DNA of 64,000 nucleotides from Ignavibacteriota bacterium (GTDB taxonomy: Bacteria; Bacteroidota; Ignavibacteria; Ignavibacteriales; Melioribacteraceae): positions 3,544,501 to 3,608,500 of the forward strand of contig JADJWT010000001.1 of the NCBI GenBank assembly GCA_016716225.1, given 5' to 3'. Below are positions 46,183 to 55,151 of this stretch, in pieces. The translations under genes were made by a program, and so were the position numbers. Each line of letters starts with the position of its first letter. Position 1 is the first letter of the stretch. The notes beneath the pieces were generated by a model. It saw only the letters and a program-made list of their open reading frames with translations, ran no database searches and had not been told where the DNA came from.

Positions 46183-48075
46183 TTATTTGATTAGCAACAT
46201 CATCTTTGTCTCAATAAATTCATCCGATTGTAAGCTATAGAAATATACTCCGCTTGATAAATTTGATGCATCAAATACAATTTCATAATTTCCAGGTTTT
46301 TTGTTTTCGTTTACCAATGTTTTAACTTCCCTACCAAGAATATCAAATACTACTAATTTTAAGTTTGACATTTGACGTTTTTCTTCTTTCGGAATAGAAT
46401 ATTTTATTTTTGTAGTCGGGTTAAATGGATTAGGGTGGTTTTGTTTTAATTCAAATTTATTCGGCAGAGGTAATTCATTTATAGAAACTATATTTGATGT
46501 GTAAAAATTCCAAACCTGACTCCATAATGAATTTGAGGACTCTTTATCAATAGATCTAACCCTCCAGAAATATTTAGTAAAAGGTTCAAGTTGAGTTATT
46601 TGAAAAGTATCTTTTTTTATATCCATTTCATTTATTAAAATATTTGCAAACAAACTATCAGTGGCTATCTGTAGATTAAATGAATCTACAAAATGTTTAT
46701 TAGTCCATATTAAATTGGAATTAAGATCAACATTAGTCGAGTTATTTATTGGCAAAAATAAATTTGGTGACTGATAAACTCCTCCTTTGGTAGTTCGAAT
46801 AAATACAGCAACATCTGCTAGTAATCCGCCACCGTAACCTGTGAATAATATTCCACCATCACTATCAATGTTATTAGGTAAAACACGATAATCATAACCA
46901 ACTTGCGACCACAATGTATCTCCTTGAGGATCAATTTTTAGTATTGTTCCAATAGAACTCGTATAACCGTCTTCTCTTTTAACATAAACTAAATATTCAT
47001 CTGTTGGTAATTTCATAATTTTATAAGCTACGTTTTGTTGGAATTCATTTGCCGGATTAAAATATTTTTTCGTCCAAATACTATCACCTAAATTATCCAA
47101 TTTCATCACAAGTGCATTAGAACCCCAAATACCTGGTTCTGTAACATATCCTGCTATCATACAACCGCCATTATTTGTCGGTGCGACAGAATAACCAGTT
47201 GATAACATTTTATCACCGTTATCAAAAAGTCCTGAATAATATGTTTTATACCAAAGATTTTCACCCTCGTTGTTAAATTTTGCGACTAAAAGGTTGGTTA
47301 AACCTGTAACATTATTGTGATTACGACCAGTAACAATATATCCGCCATCGGATGATTGGCAAATACTGCTAAAATATGTATATATAAATGCTTTAATAAT
47401 TGTTTTCCATTCAACTTTCCCTTCTGAATTTATTTTTATAATTCTTGGATCGCCTCCTGCAGAACCATATCCAACTGCGACGCAACTATTATCTGTTGAT
47501 ATTGCAATAAGGTCTTTATATCCTGCTCCTGCCCATAAATTTGTGTCACTTATTGTTACTTGCCAAAGTGAATCACCTTGATTATTTGTTTTAAGAATTG
47601 TGTTGAATAAACATGAATAAGATCGTTTACTATTTCCACAAAGAATAAAATATCCTGCATCTGAAGCAACTGCAACTTTAATTGCCCAACGAGTATTTAT
47701 ATCTTCATTACTTTTAAATAGTCTAGTCCATAATGTGTCACCATTTTTATCTAATTTGTAAAGCCAAAACTTTTCTTCAGTATGAAAATTTACAATTCCA
47801 ATATATCCACCGGTTAATAATGGCTGAATATCTACACTAGGTCCTGTATTGAGCCAGTATTTTTCAAATGGTGTTTGTGGATAAGCGAAAGCAGATAATA
47901 AAAAAGTGCCAATAAAAACATACTTAGAAATATTCGTTTTTTTCTTAAAGTTCAGTTTTTCAAAATAAAAACAAACAGAAATTAAGTATTTTTTGAGCAC
48001 ATAAAATAAATAACTCTTATGAATTTCTTTTGGGTCATTAATTTTAAATTGAAAAGAATGAAATATTGTTTTCAT
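46183..48075 (-). CDS. T9SS-exported propeller-like protein with Fn3-type domain
   Basis: 630 residues from ATG 48075, chosen because a perfect AGGAGG lies 5 bases upstream. The signal-like hydrophobic stretch (YVFIGTFLLSAFAYPQ) is unusually deep, at about 49-66, behind a basic 48-residue extension. Residues 70-430 carry repeats such as DGGYIVTGRN and GYFILCGNSK with T-x-W-x-x boxes (kelch/delta-60-like propeller). About 440-540 is a fibronectin-III-like domain (YFWRVRSIDKES...WSQVWNF). A type-A T9SS domain starts NHPNPFNPTTK (Tyr replaced by His) near 550. Transcribed alone. Confidence 0.78.
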   Translation of the reverse strand: MKTIFHSFQFKINDPKEIHKSYLFYVLKKYLISVCFYFEKLNFKKKTNISKYVFIGTFLLSAFAYPQTPFEKYWLNTGPSVDIQPLLTGGYIGIVNFHTEEKFWLYKLDKNGDTLWTRLFKSNEDINTRWAIKVAVASDAGYFILCGNSKRSYSCLFNTILKTNNQGDSLWQVTISDTNLWAGAGYKDLIAISTDNSCVAVGYGSAGGDPRIIKINSEGKVEWKTIIKAFIYTYFSSICQSSDGGYIVTGRNHNNVTGLTNLLVAKFNNEGENLWYKTYYSGLFDNGDKMLSTGYSVAPTNNGGCMIAGYVTEPGIWGSNALVMKLDNLGDSIWTKKYFNPANEFQQNVAYKIMKLPTDEYLVYVKREDGYTSSIGTILKIDPQGDTLWSQVGYDYRVLPNNIDSDGGILFTGYGGGLLADVAVFIRTTKGGVYQSPNLFLPINNSTNVDLNSNLIWTNKHFVDSFNLQIATDSLFANILINEMDIKKDTFQITQLEPFTKYFWRVRSIDKESSNSLWSQVWNFYTSNIVSINELPLPNKFELKQNHPNPFNPTTKIKYSIPKEEKRQMSNLKLVVFDILGREVKTLVNENKKPGNYEIVFDASNLSSGVYFYSLQSDEFIETKMMLLIK

Positions 48076-48287
48076 CACATCCTCCTATGAAAAATGCAAT
48101 TAATATTTCAATCAAACAGTCTGCTTCGGTAGAGAATTTTTTCGTGGTTAGAATTACAAGCATTATACATTCAGTAATTATTATTCGTACTCTCGGAGTA
48201 GAGAAAAATTACTAAGATTAATTAGCAAAGATTTTCTGAAATAAGCAATATTTATTTTATCAATATAAATTTTATCTACTTCTAAAA

Positions 48288-48480
48288 GCATTACTTAACA
48301 AATCACAACAGAAAAGCTGTTATTAGGATATTAGTTTTTAGAATGGTTTAACTGCGAAGCTAAATTTAAGGCAAATAAATTCTATCACGTAGATAACGTT
48401 TATCAATAATTTCGGAAATTGTTTTCCAATAAAAATACATTTAGAAATTTCTTTTAAATAATTATTATATCCAGTCAGAA
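48288..48480. repeat. Dispersed repeat family G, copy 3, extended
   Basis: Shows CTTAACAAATCACAACAGAAAAGCTGTTATT followed by TTTTTAGAATGG and TTTAACTGCGAAGC in separate blocks, then similarity continues with 32815-32880 (TTGTTTTTCCAAT type block). A shorter fragment (GCAGAGCTTAACAAAC, GTGCTGAA) lies at 48893-48917. No coding frame survives here. Confidence 0.55.
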
Positions 48481-48503
48481 TCTTTTAATCAACAATAGAT
48501 AAT

Positions 48504-48728
48504 CTATACATTGGCTTCTAACAATATTTTTTTTGCTTTATCCATCATATTTGGATAAAGATTATTTGGAACATGTTCTTTCCCCAAGGCAACTTTTACT
48601 TTATGTCTTGCACATTCCATAAAATTACCTAAACAGTAATCTCTCTTAAATATTTTACCAATACCGCTTTCGATTGACATTTTATCATTAAAAAAAGGAC
48701 ATCCAGCTAAACAATCACATTGTTGCAT
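48504..48728 (-). CDS. Small cysteine-rich protein
   Basis: 74 residues with GGGGGAA before the ATG. The N-terminus CDC-x3-GCPFF has three cysteines within ten residues, and two further cysteines occur (YCLGNFMECARH), a spacing typical of a small conserved protein seen widely in environmental bacteria, possibly metal-binding. The C-terminal part (VPNNLYPNMMDKAKKILLE) is helical. No signal peptide, so cytoplasmic. Neighbours give no clue. The function is unknown. Confidence 0.7.
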   Translation of the reverse strand: MQQCDCLAGCPFFNDKMSIESGIGKIFKRDYCLGNFMECARHKVKVALGKEHVPNNLYPNMMDKAKKILLEANV

Positions 48729-48921
48729 ATTTCCCCCATTTTTTTTGACTAATAATTTATAATCGTTAATTTATAAATTATTTTAATATTAACTTTATGA
48801 ATTATTATACTTTTTAGAAAATTTAATTATTCGAGTATTCGTTTTAATAAATCAATAAAAGTGTTGATTACAATTTTTGATAATTTTTTTTTGCAGAGCT
48901 TAACAAACTAGTGCTGAACGA

Positions 48922-48947
48922 TTATTATCACAAAAATGTGATAATAA
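48922..48947. terminator. 11-bp hairpin between 49047 and 48728
   Basis: TTATTATCACA-AAAA-TGTGATAATAA is a perfect 11-base-pair stem with a 4-base loop, 100 bases downstream of the TAP-like hydrolase gene. No T run follows on either strand, so termination is weakly supported. The surrounding 318-base gap also holds the small family-G fragment and nothing else visible. Confidence 0.4.
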
Positions 48948-49046
48948 AATTAAAACTTGCTTTCTATTTGCTAAACTTCTTTATGTCCAATTAGTGGTAA
49001 TTTTAATTTATTTTAAAATCATTTAGATGATTATTTATTTTTGATA

Positions 49047-50630
49047 TCATAAAATTTTTAATATCTGTTTATTCTTTCTAAAATTCACAATCTTTCTGTA
49101 AATCAAATAAATGAAACCTAGCAGAAATAAAATAATAATTACTATTATACCAAGTGATAATTTAGCAATGTCATTAAATCCAAAACTTACATTAAAATCC
49201 ATTGGAACATATTTTACTAGTGACGATTCAATTTTCCCTTTGCTGAAAAATTGAGTAATTATTTTATCACTCATTGATTGATTCAAATATCTTAAATCCC
49301 CAACATGTCCAAATTCTGAAAGTATAATTTGTTTACCATTTTTAAAGTACTTTAAAAATTCCGTTGCAAATTTGGGAGGATTTGCAAAATCTAAACTTCC
49401 GCTTAACATTAACGTCTCAACATTAGTTTCGTTGAATGTCTTTAAATTTTCTGGAATCATTTTTATATCAATTCCACTAAAAATAAATGGTTCCCAAATT
49501 ATTTCATTGAGTGGTGCACCCAAAATTATATTATGATCATTATTATATTTAATATTTTTTGCATATGCTAAATCTGCACTTGCTGCTTTTACTAAAAGAT
49601 CTCCATAAACCATCATTTTAGGAAATGTATAATCAAAGGCAAGTGACATAAGAGCCAAACCACTAAAATCTCCATTTTCTGCAGCAATATATGCATCAAA
49701 AACCAATGCTGATGTGTTTCTATGCATTAGCAATCCAAATGTAGCAGCTTTAACTTTTCCGGGATTGATTGAAAAAAATAGCCATTTTTTAGGCATGTTA
49801 TTTAATACTTTTTTCATAGAGCCAGCTAGGTTTATGCCCAATTTAGATTTCTCGTCATCCTCTGCCCATAAACCAGAATAATATTTAATAAGCTCATCAG
49901 TTTGTTTTGCAGCCCAAATAAAATTTCCGGGAGTATTTACTCCAATCATAACAGTGCGATAAATACTGGAAGGATGCATTATTCCATAAATATATGCAAT
50001 TCGTGTTCCGTAACTTTCGCTTATAATATTTATTCTTTCATAGTTGAAAATCTTCCTCATTACTTCCATATCTTCAACAGTTTCTGGAATTGTATATCCA
50101 TCTAGATCAATTCCAATAGATTTAAGACGATTAATACTTTTTTTCCAACTTTTACTTAAATACTTTCTAGATTTTTCACTCAGAAGATCATCACCGCAAT
50201 TTATCATGGCTTCTGTAACTTCTGGACAATCAAGAACGGAAGAACCATCCACACCTCTGTAACCTACCATCACAAAGTCGTGATCATATAGCAAAGAATC
50301 AATTGGCGACCAATTCAAATTGGTTTGACCGGGTCCGCCAGCAAATGCAAAAATTGGTTCTTTTGGATTTTTAGATTTTGAATGAATACGAATTACCGGA
50401 AGGTGTATTAATCTCGAATTATTTTTACTTCTATTTTCTGGAACCGTTAGTGAGCCATAATCAGCTTTATATTCTTTTTCGCCAATTTTGAATATATCCG
50501 AAAGAAAAATATAACTTTCATTTTTTGAGTTCTTATCTGGTTGTGGGAATTCAAATGTTTTATTATTGCAACTAAAAGAAATTAATACTAGTAGAATTGA
50601 AAAGATTGCAGCTACAATGATTTTTTTCAT
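49047..50630 (-). CDS. TAP-like alpha/beta hydrolase lipoprotein (S33 family)
   Basis: 527 residues. Lipobox LISFSC gives a lipid-anchored cysteine near 21. The S33/prolyl-aminopeptidase pattern is complete: oxyanion-type FAGGPGQT, nucleophile Ser206 in SESYGTR, acid in SGSLDFANPP and His in EFGHVGD, with a C-terminal TAP-like region. A hydrophobic segment near 490-512 (GIIVIIILFLLGFIYLIY) followed by basic residues anchors the C-terminus in a membrane as well, an odd double anchoring. It probably releases N-terminal residues from peptides. Transcribed alone. Confidence 0.85.
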   Translation of the reverse strand: MKKIIVAAIFSILLVLISFSCNNKTFEFPQPDKNSKNESYIFLSDIFKIGEKEYKADYGSLTVPENRSKNNSRLIHLPVIRIHSKSKNPKEPIFAFAGGPGQTNLNWSPIDSLLYDHDFVMVGYRGVDGSSVLDCPEVTEAMINCGDDLLSEKSRKYLSKSWKKSINRLKSIGIDLDGYTIPETVEDMEVMRKIFNYERINIISESYGTRIAYIYGIMHPSSIYRTVMIGVNTPGNFIWAAKQTDELIKYYSGLWAEDDEKSKLGINLAGSMKKVLNNMPKKWLFFSINPGKVKAATFGLLMHRNTSALVFDAYIAAENGDFSGLALMSLAFDYTFPKMMVYGDLLVKAASADLAYAKNIKYNNDHNIILGAPLNEIIWEPFIFSGIDIKMIPENLKTFNETNVETLMLSGSLDFANPPKFATEFLKYFKNGKQIILSEFGHVGDLRYLNQSMSDKIITQFFSKGKIESSLVKYVPMDFNVSFGFNDIAKLSLGIIVIIILFLLGFIYLIYRKIVNFRKNKQILKIL

Positions 50631-50893
50631 TACAATTGCTACTATTTTGATTACATTATTTATAAATATAAAATAATTTTAATTCAAAAAATATATTTTA
50701 GTATCCGTTTAAATTTTTTCATCATCCAAAATTTATTGACATTATTCTCAAATCTAACACACATAAAATTCACTTTCTTTAAGTCTATAAGTTAAATTTA
50801 GAAAATATTTTTGATAACAAAAATGATAAGTTTTCGAAAGAATTTTGATAGTGTTTAATCGATTTTTGTGTAGTTCATCAAGAAGATATATTT

Positions 50894-51241
50894 TTAAGCT
50901 TTAAGAAAATCTCCGTCAATTATAAGTAATTTTACACCATTTTCAGTATTCGAACGGTGGGTACTTTGATTATCGGATACAACATACGTCATTCCTTTAG
51001 TTAATATTGTTTTGGTGCCGTTTTCGAATTCTGATACAAATTCACCTTCTAAGCAATGCACAATATGCCCTTTTGTACACCAATGATCAGCAATATATCC
51101 TTTCGAATATTCAACTATTCTGATTCGTAAACCATTAAATTGTTTTGTTTTCCAAAATGCAATTCCGCGTGCTCCCAAATGCTCACTTTTTAATATTTCT
51201 TCCCAAGTTATTACTTCAAATGGTATATTCAAATTATTCAT
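50894..51241 (-). CDS. DHCW-type small cupin-fold protein
   Basis: 115 residues from ATG 51241; an upstream in-frame TTG at 51253 is less likely. The core shows the cupin strands with RIVEYSKGYIADHWCTKGH and the conserved acidic/His residues HIVHCLEGEFVSEFENG, matching the small family named for a D-H-C-W motif, here present as D-H-W-C. Cupins of this size are often metal-binding or sugar-binding; exact activity unknown. Cytoplasmic. Neighbouring genes are unrelated. Confidence 0.75.
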   Translation of the reverse strand: MNNLNIPFEVITWEEILKSEHLGARGIAFWKTKQFNGLRIRIVEYSKGYIADHWCTKGHIVHCLEGEFVSEFENGTKTILTKGMTYVVSDNQSTHRSNTENGVKLLIIDGDFLKA

Positions 51242-51361
51242 CTTGAATTCCAAATTAAATTAGTTTAATCATTCTCTTAACTATATTAGAAATTTTTATC
51301 CATTAAAATCATTTTTGTAAAGTTTTTTTTAGTTAATCTTTTAACAAATAACTAAATCTGT

Positions 51362-52075
51362 TTAATTTTTATTATAAATAACTGGAGTTTTATGATTCCA
51401 TTCATTCCATAATTTTTCGTTCGTAATTAACTCAACCATGAAATCAGCTACATTTATTCTGCTTGTTTTTCCTGGGTTAAAAATCGGACTACTAATTTTT
51501 TGTGGAAATATTTCATAATTACTTTTACTATTTTCATCAATTAATGAATCTGGTCTAACTGCAATCCAATCAATTATATTTTGCGATCCTATTTTATATA
51601 CTAAAAAATCACCTGCAATCATATTATCACGATGTGGTGGTAAAAAAAGTTTTAATAATGAAAAAACTACTTTTTCACCTATTGTGTTTTTTTCTCCAGT
51701 TTTTTTATTTGTATATGCCGTTGTACTCATTAGTATAAATTTCTTTTTTATGTTAAATGATTGGAGCGCAAAAATTATATTTTCAACTGAATTTGAAACA
51801 AGTTTATAAGGAGGACCAAATATTCCTTTAAAACTTATATTATGGCCAAGGCAGCAGACAACAGCATAGCAATCATTGACCAGATCTTTAATTCGTTCTA
51901 AAGTAAATTCACTTATATTTCCTTTTATTATTTTAACTTTATTATTATCAAGTAAATTTTTATTGATTGTTGCATTTTCTCTAATTACAATTTTAATATT
52001 GATATCTTTTTCTAATAAATTTTGTACCACCAATTTACCGGTTGCTCCGCTTGCTCCTATAACTAATACATTCAT
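51362..52075 (-). CDS. NAD(P)-binding SDR-type protein (YwnB/atypical SDR-like)
   Basis: 237 residues. The N-terminal GASGATGKLVV is a glycine-rich NAD(P) site and VVCCLGHNIS a second strand loop typical of atypical (extended/NmrA-like) SDRs; the Tyr/Lys pair of classical SDRs is replaced by AYTNKKTGEKN. Such proteins are flavin/NADPH-binding, oxidoreductases or sensors. No substrate can be named. A 110-base gap separates it from the cupin gene downstream. Confidence 0.8.
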   Translation of the reverse strand: MNVLVIGASGATGKLVVQNLLEKDINIKIVIRENATINKNLLDNNKVKIIKGNISEFTLERIKDLVNDCYAVVCCLGHNISFKGIFGPPYKLVSNSVENIIFALQSFNIKKKFILMSTTAYTNKKTGEKNTIGEKVVFSLLKLFLPPHRDNMIAGDFLVYKIGSQNIIDWIAVRPDSLIDENSKSNYEIFPQKISSPIFNPGKTSRINVADFMVELITNEKLWNEWNHKTPVIYNKN

Positions 52076-52171
52076 ATTTTCTCTCGTTGTATAAAATATT
52101 TTGTAATTGCAAAGTATCTAATTAAATTGCACGAAGCAGCTTACTCTGCTTCTAATTTACAATTTCTGATT

Positions 52172-52747
52172 TTATTTATTGCAAAAATCTGTTTCTAACA
52201 AACAATATATTTCACTATCTAGGTATTTTCCGTTATATAAATAGTCTTCTCTGAAATAAGCTTCTTTTTTAAATCCAAATCTTTCTAATAGTTTTATAGA
52301 TCTTTTATTTTGAGGATTAACATTACCAAATATACTATGCAAACTTAATTCGTTAAATCCAAATTCGAGTATTTTAGATAAAGATTCAGACATTATTCCT
52401 TTTCCCCAATATTCTGGATTTAATGCATAACCAATTTCAGCTCGAACATTTTCTCTTATTAAGTTCCAATATCCAATATATCCCACAACTTTAGAAAAGG
52501 ATTTTTCTCGAATAATCCAATTAATTCCGGTTTTGTCTTCATACGACTTAATTATTCTTTGAATCATTTCCATTGTTTCATCAATTGATTTATGATTGTC
52601 TCTATCTAAATATTTTGTAACTCTATTATCAGATCGAATAATAAAAATTTCATTTGCATCAAGAACCGTAAAACTTTCTAAAATCAAGTTCTTTGTTTCA
52701 AGGTTTGGAAATTGATTAAATACTTTATCATTAATACTAAAGTTCAT
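52172..52747 (-). CDS. GNAT-family N-acetyltransferase (RimJ/RimL-like)
   Basis: 191 residues. The pattern NLILESFTVLDANEI, a central GYIGYWN strand, the acetyl-CoA-binding YWGKGIMSESL and the NPQNKRSIKLLERFGFKKE segment are typical of the Acetyltransf_3/RimJ-RimL group, which acetylates protein N-termini or small amines using acetyl-CoA. The acceptor is unknown. Cytoplasmic. It stands 424 bases from its upstream neighbour including a non-coding region, and lacks partners. Confidence 0.9.
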   Translation of the reverse strand: MNFSINDKVFNQFPNLETKNLILESFTVLDANEIFIIRSDNRVTKYLDRDNHKSIDETMEMIQRIIKSYEDKTGINWIIREKSFSKVVGYIGYWNLIRENVRAEIGYALNPEYWGKGIMSESLSKILEFGFNELSLHSIFGNVNPQNKRSIKLLERFGFKKEAYFREDYLYNGKYLDSEIYCLLETDFCNK

Positions 52748-52834
52748 TAATGTCCTTGTCTTTATTCCTTTTTAGTAAATAACAATCAAACTCATTTACT
52801 CATTAGTACTTTTACAGATTTTGCAAACATCAAA

Positions 52835-53275
52835 TTATAATTTTTCTTCAAGATAATTGACAACTGTTGCCATACAATTTTTACAAACTTTATTTTTCAG
52901 ATCTAATATTTTAAAACTAGTTTGTCCTTCAGCCGTTGTTAAATCACATCCGTTAATAAGTTTTCTGCAAATATAGGTGCCATGTATTTCCGAAAAACGA
53001 TGCATCAATTCTCGCGCTTTGGAATAAGTTATTTCAGTATTTTCAATTTCACCAAATGAACCCTTACCATATTTCATCCCAATTACCATAATGCCGCCGG
53101 TTATTGTTCCACAAACTTCTTCAGTTCTTCCCATTCCACCGCCAAAACCACAAGATATTTTAAGTGCCATATCTTTATCAAGATTCAGATCTTCACAAAA
53201 TGAATACAATACTGATTGTGCACAATTATATCCATTGTCAAATTTGGAGATTGCTATTTCAAAATGATTTTTCAT
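52835..53275 (-). CDS. C_GCAxxG_C_C family (cysteine-rich) protein
   Basis: 146 residues. The defining motif is present: NCAQSVL, CGFGGGMGRTEEVCGTITGG and later CRKLINGCDL and CKNCMATV, with about eight cysteines. The family is believed to be a redox or metal-binding protein and is often linked to electron transfer; the function is not established. Cytoplasmic. A weak TACGTA-like motif is about 216 bases upstream at 53491. Upstream gap 53276-53671 has no gene. Confidence 0.88.
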   Translation of the reverse strand: MKNHFEIAISKFDNGYNCAQSVLYSFCEDLNLDKDMALKISCGFGGGMGRTEEVCGTITGGIMVIGMKYGKGSFGEIENTEITYSKARELMHRFSEIHGTYICRKLINGCDLTTAEGQTSFKILDLKNKVCKNCMATVVNYLEEKL

Positions 53276-53490
53276 ACATTCCCTACTAATAAATTTTTTA
53301 AAATAAAGTTTAATCAGTTAGCAAAAGGATTTCTCAATTTCACAATATTTTAACAAACTTTGTATTGAGTTTGTTGTAAGAAATATAATTGTGGTTTTAT
53401 TTATAATAAATTCCCATTGTTCAAAATTATAATTATATTTTTTATAATTCTCTGAATTACTTAAAAATAAATTTAAATAAGGAAATATCT

Positions 53491-53520
53491 TTTTGTAAAT
53501 ATGTATAAATACTTACAAGA
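53491..53520. promoter_or_regulatory. Tandem TACGTA-type motif, degenerate copy 3
   Basis: TTTTGTAAATATGTATAAAT followed by ACTTACAAGA matches the 9516 copy at most positions, with C-to-T changes in both repeat units. It is the third instance, again upstream of a minus-strand gene. No other feature was seen in the rest of this gap. Confidence 0.3.
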
Positions 53521-53671
53521 CGAATGATTTCATAACATGTCATTATTATTTGATTTTTAGAATTATCTTAGTTTAGTCTTTTATTTAAGTCTTGCTAATT
53601 TACTTTCTATAATTTAAACAAAAACTAAATTGCAAGTTTAGATGTTCAAATTAAAATTGTTGTTTTGATAA

Positions 53672-54613
53672 TCAATCATTTAATTTTAATTTATTATTTT
53701 CAATATTTATATCATTCCTTTTTGTGAAGTGATCAGAAAGTACAAGATATACAGAAATAATAATGATAACAGTTGCAACTAATAATTCAAAAGTAATTTG
53801 TTCATTAGCAAATAACCATCCAAGAAAAACCGCAATTATTGGATTTACATATGTATGTGTTGAAATCCGTGTAACTGATGTACGCCCCAATAACCAAACA
53901 TAAGCACCAAAAGCTAATACAGAACCAAAGATAATTAAATATAATAGCCCTAAAAATGATTTTGAATTAACATTGCTTAAGTGAAATTGAGATGGTTCAC
54001 CAATTATAAAACTGGTTATCAAAACCAGTATTCCGCCAAAAATCAGTTCTATACCGGATGTTAATAACGGTGGCTTTGGTAGATTTGCAACTCTCGAATA
54101 AACAGCTCCACCGCCCCAAGAAAAAGTGCCTAATATAATTAATGCTGAGCCGAGTAGATCATTATTTGATGTTGTACTATTTGTAGTCGTTAAAATTAGA
54201 TAAATAACACCAATGAATCCAAGGATCAATCCAATTATGCCTCTAATTTTTATTTGAGTATCTTTTAAGAAAAACCATTCAATCCCCATAATCCATAATG
54301 GTTCGGGTGTAATAAGTACAGCTGCCATTCCCGATGGTACATACTGTTGTGCCCATGCTAGTAATCCATGTCCGACCAAAAAGAACATTGCTCCCAATAT
54401 AAAAAGTGGAAAAATATTTTCTCGTTTGATCTTTTCTTGGTTATTAAGCTGACTTATAAAATAAAGGATAATTCCAGCTGAAGTTGATCTTATTCCGATC
54501 ATCATTAAAGGCGGAATTGTTTCAATTGCGTAACGGGTTGCAAGGTAAGTTGAACCCCATATAATATATATAGCTCCAAAAGCTAAAAATGTCTGTAATT
54601 TTTGTTTTTTCAT
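53672..54613 (-). CDS. EamA/DMT-superfamily exporter
   Basis: 313 residues from ATG 54613 with AGG 7 bases upstream; a TTG ten codons earlier is a poorer start. Ten hydrophobic spans in two homologous EamA halves are visible, including IYIIWGSTYLATRYAIETIPP in the first (listed in parts) and GTFSWGGGAVYSRVANLP in the second. By family it exports small metabolites or amino acids, driven by proton exchange. The substrate cannot be read. Stand-alone. The N-terminal signature is typical of YedA-like carriers. Confidence 0.9.
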   Translation of the reverse strand: MKKQKLQTFLAFGAIYIIWGSTYLATRYAIETIPPLMMIGIRSTSAGIILYFISQLNNQEKIKRENIFPLFILGAMFFLVGHGLLAWAQQYVPSGMAAVLITPEPLWIMGIEWFFLKDTQIKIRGIIGLILGFIGVIYLILTTTNSTTSNNDLLGSALIILGTFSWGGGAVYSRVANLPKPPLLTSGIELIFGGILVLITSFIIGEPSQFHLSNVNSKSFLGLLYLIIFGSVLAFGAYVWLLGRTSVTRISTHTYVNPIIAVFLGWLFANEQITFELLVATVIIIISVYLVLSDHFTKRNDINIENNKLKLND

Positions 54614-55002
54614 AATTAACCTATTGTTTAAATAAGAATACAAAACCGATTAAAGAATTCAGAGTTTAGTCATATTTTTATTCCCAATAAAATTGGGATA
54701 ACAAAATAATTTCTTGATTAACTTTAAGCAGCTTACATGATTCTAATTCCTAATTAAACCATTGGCTAATTAATAAAATTACACATATAAAAATATGGTT
54801 TCATAAAACAATATCAAAAAGAAGTAAATAAAAATTTCAAACTTATAAATTTACTAATCTCCTTTCTAATTTATTTTCCGAGCTAAGCTCAATAAAAATT
54901 CGTATTAATTTTTGAACATATAATTGTTTTTTATTGCACTCAACTGCATTTAATTAAATCTATTTTTTAAAATTTTCACAAAGTTTTTACACTCCACAAA
55001 AT
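54614..55002. other. Spacer with a small hairpin
   Basis: A stem TCCCAAT-AAA-ATTGGGA at 54682-54698 lies in this A/T-rich gap between the fibre gene and the EamA gene. It has no T run on the minus strand, so its role as terminator for the fibre gene is uncertain. No open frame was found. Confidence 0.35.
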
Positions 55003-55151
55003 TTATTTTGATATTTGTGTAAATTTCTGAACTGTTAATAGACTTTCTATTTTCTGCATTCTTGCTTCAAATTCTTTTTCTTTTAAACAATTTTCTGAAT
55101 CTTTTGTTTTAATTGCTGCAATTTGCCTGACTAATTCTTCATTTTTAATTT
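55003..55151 (-). other. Out-of-frame C-terminal coiled coil of the S74 fibre
   Basis: Directly past the stop of the fibre gene, a different minus-strand frame continues with NNYELKIKNEELVRQIAAIK then a heptad-like helix ending LLTVQKFTQISK and a stop at 55003. The frames join at an A6 run around 55168; one extra A would restore the coiled coil typical of S74 chaperone ends. Confidence 0.7.
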
